Origin: Novosphingobium sp. IK01
Lineage (GTDB): Bacteria; Pseudomonadota; Alphaproteobacteria; Sphingomonadales; Sphingomonadaceae
Reading direction: 5' to 3'
Length of the DNA stretch: 64,000 nucleotides
Assembly: GCF_033242265.1 (NCBI RefSeq)
Contig: NZ_BTFW01000001.1
Coordinates: 744,001-808,000, forward strand
Both the position numbers and the translations under genes were made by a program. Under the pieces are notes generated by a model. That model searched no databases. It saw nothing but the letters and a program-made list of their open reading frames with translations, and had not been told where the DNA came from. Each line of letters starts with the position of its first letter. The stretch's first letter is position 1. Positions 39,231-47,197 of the stretch are shown piece after piece.

Positions 39231-41957
39231 ATGCAGATGCGAGACGACATTCGCCGCGAACTGATGCCCCTCCTGAAGACCGACTTCCAGTGGAAGAAGG
39301 ACCAGGGCGAGTGGCTCCAGGGCGGCAAGTGCCCCGAATGCGACGGGCGCGAGGTCTATGCCCGCGCAGAAAGCCCGTGGGTGCTCAAGTGTGGCCGGGC
39401 CAACCGCTGTGGCTGGGAGGCCTCCATTCGCGACCTCTATCCCGAGGTCTTCGACACATGGTCCAAGCGCTTCAAGAAGACGCCCGAAAACCCCCATGCA
39501 GCCGCCGATGCCTATCTGACCGACGCGCGCGGGCTCAACCTCATGGGCATGCGCGATGCCTATTCGCAGGAATATTTCCGCGACGAGGGGCGGGGCATCG
39601 GCTCGGCCACCGTCCGCTTCCCGCTGCCGGGCGGAAGCTGGTGGGAACGCCTGATCGACCAGCCCGGCCGGTTTGACCGCAAGGCCCATTTCGCGCCGCG
39701 CAAGTCCTACAAGGGGCAGGCGTGGTTCCGGCCCGACCTCACCATGGAAGACTTCGCCAACGCGACCAGCATCTGGTTTGCCGAGGGCATCTTCAATGCC
39801 TGGGCCCTCGAACAGGCGGGCCAGCGCGCGGCCTCGACGATGTCGTCGAACAACTATCCGTCCGAGTTCCTGCGCCAGTTGCGCACGCATATCGCCGCCT
39901 CGGACAAGCCGCACCGCAGCCCCAAGATCATCTTTGCCTTCGACGTCGGCCCCGCCGGCACCAAGGGCAACCGCGATTTCGTGAAGCAGGCCCGCAACGA
40001 CCGCTGGGACGCCAGCGCCGCGCTCCCCATGGGCGAGGACGAAGCCGGCAAGGAGCTGGACTGGAACGACCTGCTCCGGCTCGATCGCCTGGGCGAGAGC
40101 CACCGTGCCGACTACCTGTGGCACGGGCAGGTGCTGCTGGCCCAGAGCGCGCAGGAAAAGGCCTACCTGATCTGGGAAAAGCACCGCTGGAACAGCTTCC
40201 ACTTCAATTTCGGCAACCGGACCTACTGGTGCTCGATCGACATTTCGGTCGTGCAGGAAAAGATCGACGAATACCGGCGCGGGCGCACCCGCGAGTTGAA
40301 GGACATCGACAGCCGGGAAGAGGCGATCATCCGCATGGAAGCCTCGCGCGAGGCGCTGGGCGTCGAGGAAATCGCCAATTGCGCGTTCCGCGTCCTCTAT
40401 CGCCAGCGCGACGAGGCGACCGACGAGACGAAATTCTTCCTCGATATCCGCTATCCGAGCAGCAAGCGCGCGCCGGTCAAGGGCGATTTCACTGCCGCCC
40501 AGCTGCGCAAGTCCTCGAACTTCGAAGACCGGCTGTTCGCCTTTGGCGGGGTGTGGACCGGCAACGTCGCCCAGTTGACCCGCATCCTCCAGCACCAGAC
40601 CCCCGATCTGCCCGATGTGCGCCCGCTCGGCTTCACCGGCTATTGCCGCGAGGCCAAGGCCTATGTCTTCGGGCAACTGGCGGTCGCCAATGGCCGCGTG
40701 TTCCGGCCCAACGACGACGATTTCTTCCAGATCGGCAAGCAGGCGATCAAGCTGGGCACCTCGGAACGGCTGCTCGACATCGAGTATGACGCCGACCGCC
40801 TCGACACCAGCTGGCTGGCTGATCTGTGGACCGCCTATGGCGCCAAGGGGCTGGTGTGCCTGAGCTTCTTCTTCGGATCGCTGTTTGCCGAGCAGGTCCG
40901 CACCGAAATGAAGAGCTTCCCGTTCCTCGAAATGCACGGGCTGCCCGGCACCGGCAAGACCACGCTGGTCGAGTTCCTCTGGAAGCTGCTGGGCCGCGAG
41001 AACTACGAGGGCTTCGACCCGGCCAAGGCCACGCCCGCCGCCATGGCGCGCAACCTGGGCAAAGTGGGCAACCTGCCGGTCGTGCTGATCGAGGGCGACC
41101 GCCGCGAGGAAGCCAGCCACGCCCGCAAGTTCGAGTGGGAAGAACTCAAGACCGCCTACAACGGGCGCACCGTGCGCGCACGCGGGGTGCGCAACGGGGG
41201 CATGGAAACCTTCGAGCCGCCGTTCCGGGGCGCGATCGTCATCGAACAGAACGAGCCGGTCAATGCGAGCCGGGCCGTGCTCGAACGCATCATGTCGCTC
41301 GGCTTCGACATGACGGGCTGGTCGGCCCAGACCAAGGCCTCGGCCGAGCGGCTTGAGCAGTGGCCGATCGAGACCGTCTCGGGCTTCATCGTCCATGCCG
41401 CCAAGCGCGAGAACGAGGTCATGGCCCGCTTCCGGCAGGCCTTTGCCCAGTACGAGGAGGAACTGCTCGCCATGCCGGGCATCCGCACCAACCGCCTCGC
41501 CAAGACCCACGGGCAGTTGCTCGCCTTCCTCGATGCGCTGCGCGCGCTGCTCCCGATCACCGACGAGCAGCAGGCCGCCACGGCCAAGTTTATCGTCGAC
41601 ATGGCGATCGAGCGGCAACTGGCCGTGAACAGCGAAGACCCCATCGTCACCCTGTTCTGGGAGCGGTTCGACTACCTCGAAGAGAACGAGGATCCGGCAG
41701 CGCCGAGCGGCCACATCAACCACCATCGCCGCCATGCCGAGGGTATCATCGCGGTCCGCCTCAACGAAATGGAGGCCCGCTGCGCCGAAAAGCGCCTGGA
41801 GCTGCCCACCCATGCCGAGCTGATCCGCGCCCTCAAGACCTCCAAAAACCGCCGCTTTGTCGAGCAGACCGCCGTCAATTCGCGGAACGAGGGCGTGCCC
41901 CCGGTCCGCTGCTGGGTCTTCCACGATCGCTCGCGCGCGACGGCCCCCCATTCCTGA
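39231..41957 (+). CDS. Phage primase-helicase (zinc finger + TOPRIM-like + P-loop helicase)
   Basis: 908 aa. N-terminal zinc finger CPECDGREVY ... CGRANRCGW (residues 34-62). TOPRIM-like region IWFAEGIFNAWALEQAG (near 180) and IIFAFDVGPAGTKGNRDF (near 236). Helicase P-loop GLPGTGKTTLVEF near residue 570, then VVLIEGDRREE (Walker B-like). The fusion of priming and unwinding indicates bidirectional or theta-type replication, in place of P2's rolling-circle gpA. It is the central early gene, followed at once by small early genes. Confidence 0.85.
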   Translation: MQMRDDIRRELMPLLKTDFQWKKDQGEWLQGGKCPECDGREVYARAESPWVLKCGRANRCGWEASIRDLYPEVFDTWSKRFKKTPENPHAAADAYLTDARGLNLMGMRDAYSQEYFRDEGRGIGSATVRFPLPGGSWWERLIDQPGRFDRKAHFAPRKSYKGQAWFRPDLTMEDFANATSIWFAEGIFNAWALEQAGQRAASTMSSNNYPSEFLRQLRTHIAASDKPHRSPKIIFAFDVGPAGTKGNRDFVKQARNDRWDASAALPMGEDEAGKELDWNDLLRLDRLGESHRADYLWHGQVLLAQSAQEKAYLIWEKHRWNSFHFNFGNRTYWCSIDISVVQEKIDEYRRGRTRELKDIDSREEAIIRMEASREALGVEEIANCAFRVLYRQRDEATDETKFFLDIRYPSSKRAPVKGDFTAAQLRKSSNFEDRLFAFGGVWTGNVAQLTRILQHQTPDLPDVRPLGFTGYCREAKAYVFGQLAVANGRVFRPNDDDFFQIGKQAIKLGTSERLLDIEYDADRLDTSWLADLWTAYGAKGLVCLSFFFGSLFAEQVRTEMKSFPFLEMHGLPGTGKTTLVEFLWKLLGRENYEGFDPAKATPAAMARNLGKVGNLPVVLIEGDRREEASHARKFEWEELKTAYNGRTVRARGVRNGGMETFEPPFRGAIVIEQNEPVNASRAVLERIMSLGFDMTGWSAQTKASAERLEQWPIETVSGFIVHAAKRENEVMARFRQAFAQYEEELLAMPGIRTNRLAKTHGQLLAFLDALRALLPITDEQQAATAKFIVDMAIERQLAVNSEDPIVTLFWERFDYLEENEDPAAPSGHINHHRRHAEGIIAVRLNEMEARCAEKRLELPTHAELIRALKTSKNRRFVEQTAVNSRNEGVPPVRCWVFHDRSRATAPHS

Positions 41958-41973
41958 AAGCGAAAGGACGACC

Positions 41974-42462
41974 ATGCGCAGCGTTCCCTCCCTTCTGTCC
42001 ATGATCGGTGATCCCGATCCCGTTGGGGCGGCGGTCATGCCCTGGGATTATATCCGCATGCGCCGCGAGGCCGCCGGGCTCTCGATTGCGCAGGCCGCCC
42101 GGCCATTCTGGCACCATGGCGCGCACCAGGCCGATGTCGAGCGCAACTTCCGCCGCATCGAGACGGTCGGGATCCGCATGAAGCGGCTGTGGTCCATGAC
42201 CCGCGCGTTTCCGCTCAGCCTGACGGTCTACCGCCAGCTTTGCGACACCCCGGCCGACCGGCACCCGCGCCTGTGCCGGGCCTGCGGGTGGGACGAATGG
42301 ACCCCGCAGCTCGATGTCGAGGGCTTCGACTGCACATGGGCGCAGGCCGATCCGCGGATCTGCTCCCTCTGCGCCCAGACAGGCCGCCGCGTGTTCACGC
42401 CGCGCCTGCCCAATCCTCACCCCCGCCAGACACCCGATCGCGGCCACCAGATCGCCGCCTGA
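41974..42462 (+). CDS. HTH + zinc-ribbon early protein
   Basis: 162 aa from ATG 41974 (AAAGGA 8 nt upstream). The N-terminal part WDYIRMRREAAGLSIAQAARPFW reads as an XRE-like HTH; the C-terminal half has CRACGWDEWTPQ and CSLCAQTGRRVF, a Cys4 zinc ribbon. Function unknown; a DNA-binding regulator of early or late genes is plausible. Confidence 0.6.
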   Translation: MRSVPSLLSMIGDPDPVGAAVMPWDYIRMRREAAGLSIAQAARPFWHHGAHQADVERNFRRIETVGIRMKRLWSMTRAFPLSLTVYRQLCDTPADRHPRLCRACGWDEWTPQLDVEGFDCTWAQADPRICSLCAQTGRRVFTPRLPNPHPRQTPDRGHQIAA

Positions 42463-42480
42463 CCTTCCAAGGAGCATCCC

Positions 42481-42723
42481 ATGTCCGAAGCAAACGCCAC
42501 CGAAGAGCAACTGCGCCACCTGATCGAGCGCATCGAAAGGCTTGAAGAAGAAAAGAAAGGGATCAGCGACGACATCCGCGACGTCTACAACGAGGCCAAG
42601 GCCACCGGCTACGACACCAAGGTCATGCGGCTCATCGTCCGCCTGCGCAAGATGCGCCCCGACGACCGCCGCGAAATGGAAAGCATCACCGACATCTACA
42701 AGAACGCGCTGGGGCTCGACTGA
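42481..42723 (+). CDS. GapR-family (DUF2312/UPF0335) DNA-binding protein
   Basis: 80 aa. LRHLIERIERLEEEKKGISDDIRDVYNEAKATGYDTKVMRLIVRLRKM closely follows the GapR pattern (ERIERLEEEKK-x-I-x-x-DI-x-x-VY-x-EAK-x-x-G-x-D-x-K). GapR is an essential alphaproteobacterial nucleoid protein that binds overtwisted AT-rich DNA near replication forks. A phage copy beside the primase-helicase suggests a part in phage replication or in interfering with host GapR. Confidence 0.88.
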   Translation: MSEANATEEQLRHLIERIERLEEEKKGISDDIRDVYNEAKATGYDTKVMRLIVRLRKMRPDDRREMESITDIYKNALGLD

Positions 42724-42725
42724 CC

Positions 42726-42923
42726 ATGGCCGCTCGCCCCTCGAACGCCGTCCACCCGATCGGCTGCCCATGCCGGGCCTGCGCGCCCGTCGCGCCCCAC
42801 AGGCACCGCGCCTGCTTCACGATCAGGAGCGCCTCGCGCGCCCTGGTCCTGCTCGCCTTGCTGATCGCGATCCCGTTCCTCGTCGCCCAGGCGCTGGCCG
42901 GCCTGAAAGGAGGGCGGGGATGA
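42726..42923 (+). CDS. Small membrane protein with N-terminal CxC motif
   Basis: 65 aa; starts 3 nt after the GapR stop. CPCRAC and His-rich APHRHRACF at the N-terminus, then one membrane helix (ASRALVLLALLIAIPFLVAQALAGL) and a basic end. Not recognised. Its position suggests a phage early membrane protein, perhaps superinfection exclusion. Confidence 0.5.
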   Translation: MAARPSNAVHPIGCPCRACAPVAPHRHRACFTIRSASRALVLLALLIAIPFLVAQALAGLKGGRG

Positions 42924-43105
42924 TCCACCGTCCGGTAGATCGGCCATGGCAGGGGCACTGGCGCGCGGCCCGCATGGCCGTGCTGTGCCTGCTCCTGTCC
43001 GGCTGCATCGAGCGCTACAGCGCCCTCGCGCAGTGCCAGAAGCACATGCCCCCATGGGACACCGCCGAATGCAGCCACCTCAAGGGGCGGGGGAAGGGCA
43101 CATGA
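42920..43105 (+). CDS. Small putative lipoprotein
   Basis: 61 aa from ATG 42920, overlapping the previous stop by 4 nt. The signal MAVLCLLLSGC has a lipobox LSGC near residue 32; the mature part is short (IERYSALAQCQKHMPPWDTAECSHLKG) with further Cys. It may be an early exclusion lipoprotein, by analogy with Cor/Llp-type proteins; inference only. Confidence 0.5.
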   Translation: MIHRPVDRPWQGHWRAARMAVLCLLLSGCIERYSALAQCQKHMPPWDTAECSHLKGRGKGT

Positions 43106-43290
43106 GCGCCCCGCCGCCTGAAAGGCTCCTGACCATCCGCGAGGTGATGGCCCGCACGTCGCTCTCGCGCTCCTATATCTATGCCCTGATGCGCAAAGGG
43201 GCGTTCCCCGATCAGCGCAAGCTGGGCCACAAGTGCGCCCGGTGGCGGGAAAGCGAGGTCGACGCCTGGGCGCGCGGCAGCGTCACGTAA
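43102..43290 (+). CDS. AlpA-family regulator/excisionase
   Basis: 62 aa. RLLTIREVMARTSLSRSYIYALMRKGAFPDQRKLGHKCARWRESEVDAW is the MerR-like winged HTH of AlpA. It is the last gene of the early operon, ending 4 nt from the convergent integrase stop. It probably serves as the Cox/Xis-type directionality factor. Start ATG 43102 overlaps the previous stop. Confidence 0.88.
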   Translation: MSAPPPERLLTIREVMARTSLSRSYIYALMRKGAFPDQRKLGHKCARWRESEVDAWARGSVT

Positions 43291-43294
43291 CGGA

Positions 43295-44632
43295 TCAGAG
43301 GCCGGGGCGTCCTGCCCCGGCCACACCATAGCGCATGGGCTGGCCGATATGGATCGCTGGCGGCCACATGTCTGCCAGCAGGATGTCGGCCCATTCCTGC
43401 GCCAGTTCTCTCCGGCGGGGCATGTAGGCCGCGCGGTTATAGGCGCCTTCCACCCGGTTCGCGGGCACATGGGCCAGCATCAGGTCGATGATCGCGCGAT
43501 CGGGGGAGGCGGTCGCATGCCCGGCCTCGCGCCATGCGCGCTCCACCCTCTCGTTCATGATCGTCGAGAAGGCCGAGCGAAACCCGTGGGGAACGTGGCG
43601 CTGGTAGTATCCGGCCCGGATCAGCAGGGCGCGCAGCGTGTTCTCGCTCATGGGCCGATGCACATGGCGGTCTGACGGGAAAATCAGCTCAAGGTCGCCG
43701 GTCAGCGGCATCATGGCCTTCAGCACGGCCACCGCCTGGGGCGCCAGCGGCACAAGGTGGTCGCCATCTTCTTCCGCCTTGCGGTCCACGTCGCCCTTCA
43801 TCCGGTGCGCGGGGATCCGCCACAAGGGTTCCTCGCCATCGAGATCCTCGAACTCATCCCACCGGGCGCCGTGGATCTCGTTCGGCCTGACCGCTGTCAG
43901 GGCCAGCAGGCGCAGCGCCAGCTTGGTGTGCGCGCGGCACCGTTCCGCCTCGCAGTCGACGAGCATCTGGCGAAGCGCGGGCAGGTCGGTGATGGCCGGC
44001 TGTGGCTTGGCCTTGGGTTTGCGGGGCAGGGCGATGGCCAGACTGGCCGCCGGATCGCGCACGGTCTGATTCGTGGCGATACCATAGACGAATATGGCAC
44101 TGATCCGCTGGCGCGTCCGGTGCGCGGTCTCGATCGCGCCGCCTTCCACGATCTTCTGGAGCAGCCTGAGCACCTCGGGCGACTGGATATCCTCGATGGC
44201 GAGATCGCCGATTACCGGAAACACAAGCTTTTCAAGGCAGTCGAGGACATCCTTGGCATGCACCTTCGACCACCGCTGCATCTGGAGCTTGTGCCATGCC
44301 ATGGCGACACCCTTGAACGTGGGCCGCGTATCATGACCCGCGCCTCGTTCGAACAGATCCCCAGGCCTGGGCTCGATCCCCTTGGCCAGCATCGACTTGG
44401 CCAGATCGCGGGCGTCCCGCGCGTCCTTCAGCGAAATGGCGGGGTAGGGGCCGATCGTCAGCGTCTTCTGCGCCAGCTTGCCTTGAGCATTGCGGCCGAA
44501 CTGGTAGTTCATGCGCCAGACCCGGCCGCCGACAGCCGAAACATGCAGGTAAAGCTGCTCGCCGTCCGAAAGCTTGTAGGCCTTGCCTGTGCCCTTGGCC
44601 CCGCGAACCTTGGTGTCGCTCAGCATGCCCAT
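43295..44632 (-). CDS. int: Tyrosine integrase of prophage 2 (DUF4102/P4-type)
   Basis: 445 aa. N-terminal DUF4102: AYKLSDGEQLYLHVSAVGGRVWRMNYQF and IGPYPAISLKDARDARDLAK. The catalytic Arg sits in ALTAVRPNEIHGARWDEF, HxxR in PHGFRSAFSTIMNE, Tyr in YNRAAYMPRRRELAQEW. It lies about 150 bp from the tRNA-Ser it targets, reading away from it. An ATG at 44626 is an equally good start. The C-terminal domain closely resembles the prophage 1 integrase. Confidence 0.95.
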   Translation of the reverse strand: MGMLSDTKVRGAKGTGKAYKLSDGEQLYLHVSAVGGRVWRMNYQFGRNAQGKLAQKTLTIGPYPAISLKDARDARDLAKSMLAKGIEPRPGDLFERGAGHDTRPTFKGVAMAWHKLQMQRWSKVHAKDVLDCLEKLVFPVIGDLAIEDIQSPEVLRLLQKIVEGGAIETAHRTRQRISAIFVYGIATNQTVRDPAASLAIALPRKPKAKPQPAITDLPALRQMLVDCEAERCRAHTKLALRLLALTAVRPNEIHGARWDEFEDLDGEEPLWRIPAHRMKGDVDRKAEEDGDHLVPLAPQAVAVLKAMMPLTGDLELIFPSDRHVHRPMSENTLRALLIRAGYYQRHVPHGFRSAFSTIMNERVERAWREAGHATASPDRAIIDLMLAHVPANRVEGAYNRAAYMPRRRELAQEWADILLADMWPPAIHIGQPMRYGVAGAGRPGL

Positions 44633-44659
44633 ACCATATCCTCAGAATCACATACCATA
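44630..44659. repeat. Candidate integrase arm sites, right arm
   Basis: CATACCATA at 44630-44638 and 44651-44659, exactly 21 bp apart (two helical turns). The first covers the integrase start. Related ACCATAGA words lie on the other arm (9415, 9427). Likely bound by the integrase for recombination and possibly autoregulation. Confidence 0.5.
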
Positions 44660-44783
44660 GGCTAAGCCATATGGCAGAGGCGATGCATGAGAACAAACGG
44701 TGACAACTGTGGACGCAAAACCGGAAAAACTGGCCGTAAGAATCTGTAAATAAGACATTTGCAGATTAACTGGTACGGCTTGT

Positions 44784-44797
44784 TGGCGGAAGAGGTG
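44784..44797. repeat. att core at the tRNA-Ser 3' end
   Basis: Same 14 bp as 9336-9349; it is the terminal CACCTCTTCCGCCA of the tRNA on the minus strand. Integration here leaves the tRNA gene whole. Confidence 0.87.
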
Positions 44798-44873
44798 GGA
44801 TTCGAACCCACGGAGAGCTTGCACCCTCGCCGGTTTTCAAGACCGGTGCCTTAAACCGCTCGGCCACTCTTCC
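44784..44873 (-). tRNA. tRNA-Ser(UGA)
   Basis: 90 nt on the minus strand. 5' acceptor GGAAGAG pairs with CTCTTCC; discriminator G and an encoded CCA end the gene. The anticodon stem-loop GGTCTTGAAAACC gives anticodon TGA. A long variable arm, typical of class II tRNAs, and GGTTCGAATCC in the T-arm are visible. It is the integration target of both prophages. Confidence 0.96.
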
Positions 44874-45041
44874 GCGCCAGCGGTGTTCTGGCCGATAGCG
44901 AGGTTCGGGCGGGGCGGGAAGGGGCTTTGCACAGGCCTTCCACGCAATTTGTGCGCGGAGCGGCGTATTTTGGGGATCGGGGTGGGCCTTGAGGAGCGGT
45001 AGGGGATTTCTTTGGTGGGCTAGGCGTGCAAGACAGCTTGC
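44874..45041. other. Spacer upstream of tRNA-Ser and mltB-like gene
   Basis: 168 bases between divergent genes; it must hold the promoters of both tRNA-Ser (leftward) and the transglycosylase gene (rightward). No box was assigned with confidence. Confidence 0.35.
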
Positions 45042-46142
45042 GTGATGGCTTTTGCGTTTTCTTCGATTTCGACTGCTTCTCGGCACATTGGCATGAGGGC
45101 GCTTCTGGCCTCGGGGCTGGGCTTTGTGTGTGCTCTGACCGGGGTTCCCGAGGCGGCGATGGCGCAGGAAGCGCCCCAGGAGAGTGTGGACGCGGGGTTT
45201 CAGGGCTATCTTCAGCTTCTGGCGGCGCGGGCGCGTGGGGCGGGGGTGCGCGAGCAGACCATTGCCCAGACCATGGCCGGCTTGACCTACAACCCGCGCG
45301 TGATCGCGTTTGACCGCAACCAGCCGGGCAGCGGGCCTTCAGGCAGCATTCCCGCGTTTGAACCCTATCGGCGGCGCCATGTCGATGCCGGGCGCATCGC
45401 GCGAGGGCGGCGGGTCTATGCAGAATCGGCTGACATGCTGGCGCAAATCAGTCGCCGGTATGGCGTGCCGGCCTCGGTGGTTCTGGCGATCTGGGGCCAC
45501 GAAAGCAATTTCGGCAGCTTTACCGGCAACTTCGACCTTGCCCGTTCGCTTGCGACACTGGCCTACGATGGCCGCCGCCGCGAACTCTTCGCCGACGAAT
45601 TCGTGGCCGTGCTCAAGATGATCGACCGCGGCGTTCCACGGCAGAAGCTGGTGGGAAGCTGGGCCGGGGCCTTTGGCAATCCGCAGTTCCTGCCCAGCGT
45701 CTATCTGCGCGTGGCGCAGGATGCCGATGGCGACGGACTGGCCGACATCTGGTCGAGCCGAATGGACACGCTGGCCTCGATCGCCAACTATTTCCGCGAT
45801 GCTGGCTGGCGCACGGGCCAGCCCTGGGGCTTTGCGGTGACGGCGCCTGCCGCGCTGGACCGCACGCAGTTGGGAACGGCGCTGGCCAGCCCGCGCTGCC
45901 CGCAAGTCTTTGCCCGGCACAGCCGCTGGCGCACGGTGGGCGAATGGCGGGCGCTGGGCCTGCTGCCCAAGGCAGGTACCTGGCCGACCGGTGATGATAC
46001 CATGGCCACGTTCTTCGAACCCGACGGCCCCGGACGGACGGCCTATCTGCTAACCGGAAATTATCGAGTCATCCTCGATTACAATTGCTCGAACTTTTAC
46101 GCCCTGTCCGTGGGATTGCTTTCCGATGAAATCAGCCGCTAA
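45042..46142 (+). CDS. Lytic murein transglycosylase, MltB family
   Basis: 366 aa, or 349 from ATG 45093, where MRALLASGLGFVCALTGVPEAAMAQ is a good signal peptide. GFQGYLQLLAARARGAGVREQTI and FDRNQP open the domain. The catalytic Glu is in VVLAIWGHESNFGSFTGNFDLARSLATLAYDGRRRELF, followed by GSWAGAFGNPQFLPS and DADGDGLADIWSSRMDTLASIANYF. It cleaves the MurNAc-GlcNAc bond with 1,6-anhydro product in the periplasm. It overlaps the next gene by 17 nt. Confidence 0.93.
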   Translation: MMAFAFSSISTASRHIGMRALLASGLGFVCALTGVPEAAMAQEAPQESVDAGFQGYLQLLAARARGAGVREQTIAQTMAGLTYNPRVIAFDRNQPGSGPSGSIPAFEPYRRRHVDAGRIARGRRVYAESADMLAQISRRYGVPASVVLAIWGHESNFGSFTGNFDLARSLATLAYDGRRRELFADEFVAVLKMIDRGVPRQKLVGSWAGAFGNPQFLPSVYLRVAQDADGDGLADIWSSRMDTLASIANYFRDAGWRTGQPWGFAVTAPAALDRTQLGTALASPRCPQVFARHSRWRTVGEWRALGLLPKAGTWPTGDDTMATFFEPDGPGRTAYLLTGNYRVILDYNCSNFYALSVGLLSDEISR

Positions 46143-47163
46143 CCGCCTCGCGTTCGTCATGACCGGCCTTCTGGCCGGTACCATGGCGCTTTCCGGCCCC
46201 GTGGTGCTGGCCAAAACGCCCGCGCCTGCTGCGCATCCGACGGGGCCAGCGGCGGATTACCCGATGGTTCTGGGCAGCCCTTTCGAGATTGACGGGGTAA
46301 AATATACGCCCGTGGATACGATGAACTACGATGCGGTGGGCTATGCCGTGCCCGATGCCTTGGTCGCGGCCGGGCACGAGGCGGCGATCACGGGCGCGCA
46401 TCGCACATTGCCCTTGCCCTGTTATGTCGAGGTGACCTCGCTCGAAAGCGGGCATACGATCCTTCTTCGCCTTGAACGGCGCGGCCCGATGAGCGGGGAC
46501 GGGCTGATTGCCCTTTCGCCCGGCGCCATGGCGCAACTGGGGATGACCGGCCCGCATGGCCCGGTGCGCGTGCGCCGGGTCAACCCGCCCGAAACCGAGC
46601 GGGCCCTGCTGCGCACCGGCCAGCAGGCTTCCGCGCGCATGGATACGCCGCCCGGCCTGCTGGCGGCGCTCAAGCGCAAGCTTGGTGTCCTGCCGCCTGT
46701 CGAACCTTCGCCCACGACGCTCGCCGCCGCGCTGGCGGCCCAGCATGCGGCTTCTGCGCCAGCGCCGGTTGCGCAGGCGCCTGCCCGGCCCGTGGTCGTT
46801 CGCAACACCACGCCGATGCCCGCGCCGCATCCTCCCAAGCCGTCCACGCCGCCCAAGGCGCCCGCGACGGCGGCTGTTGCCACGCCCAAGCCTGCTCCGG
46901 CCCCGAAGGCAGAAACCCGGACGAACGCCAGAGCGGAGCAAAAATCGGCGACCAAGCGCAGCTATGTCGTGCAGGTGGGCGCCTTTTCCACGCGCGCCAA
47001 TGCCGAGCGCGCCGCCGGGCAAGTGGGGGGCCATGTCGCGCAAGTCGGCAAGGTCTTTCGCGTTCAGGCGGGGCCCCTGGGCTCCGAGGCGGAGGCCAAG
47101 GGGGCGCTGGCGAAGGCCAAGCGAGCAGGCTATGCCGATGCCTGGGTGCAGCGCGCACCCTGA
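46126..47163 (+). CDS. RlpA-like double-psi barrel protein with SPOR domain
   Basis: 345 aa. N-terminal signal sequence, then an RlpA-like barrel (YTPVDTMNYDAVGYA ... ITGAHRTLPLPCYVEVTSLESGHTILLRLERRGPM). In RlpA the last segment is normally VRVNDRGPF with a catalytic Asp; here it reads LERRGPM, so the Asp is missing and transglycosylase activity is doubtful. A Pro/Ala-rich linker (about 190-270) leads to a C-terminal SPOR domain (RSYVVQVGAFSTRANAERAAGQV), which binds denuded septal peptidoglycan. It follows the MltB-like gene with overlap, so both likely act at division. Confidence 0.85.
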   Translation: MKSAANRLAFVMTGLLAGTMALSGPVVLAKTPAPAAHPTGPAADYPMVLGSPFEIDGVKYTPVDTMNYDAVGYAVPDALVAAGHEAAITGAHRTLPLPCYVEVTSLESGHTILLRLERRGPMSGDGLIALSPGAMAQLGMTGPHGPVRVRRVNPPETERALLRTGQQASARMDTPPGLLAALKRKLGVLPPVEPSPTTLAAALAAQHAASAPAPVAQAPARPVVVRNTTPMPAPHPPKPSTPPKAPATAAVATPKPAPAPKAETRTNARAEQKSATKRSYVVQVGAFSTRANAERAAGQVGGHVAQVGKVFRVQAGPLGSEAEAKGALAKAKRAGYADAWVQRAP

Positions 47164-47197
47164 TGGAATGGGCTCTTAATCTTCACCGGGGTTTTTC

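Larger units (their letters stand above)
9336..44797. mobile_element. Prophage 2, complete-looking P2-like prophage in tRNA-Ser(UGA)
   Basis: About 35.4 kb between two 14-bp cores, close to the size of P2 (about 33.6 kb). It contains every module needed for a contractile-tail phage: cos, portal/terminase, capsid, lysis, tail, repressor/Cro, replication, AlpA and integrase. No frameshift or stop was seen in the structural genes apart from the expected programmed E/E' shift. Extra cargo is inserted between modules. Confidence 0.92.

Noticed and set aside
38466..42038. 1190-codon open frame on the minus strand
   Set aside because: It is the antisense shadow of the ogr/primase-helicase genes; long open frames opposite real genes are expected at this GC content, and its translation has no domain.
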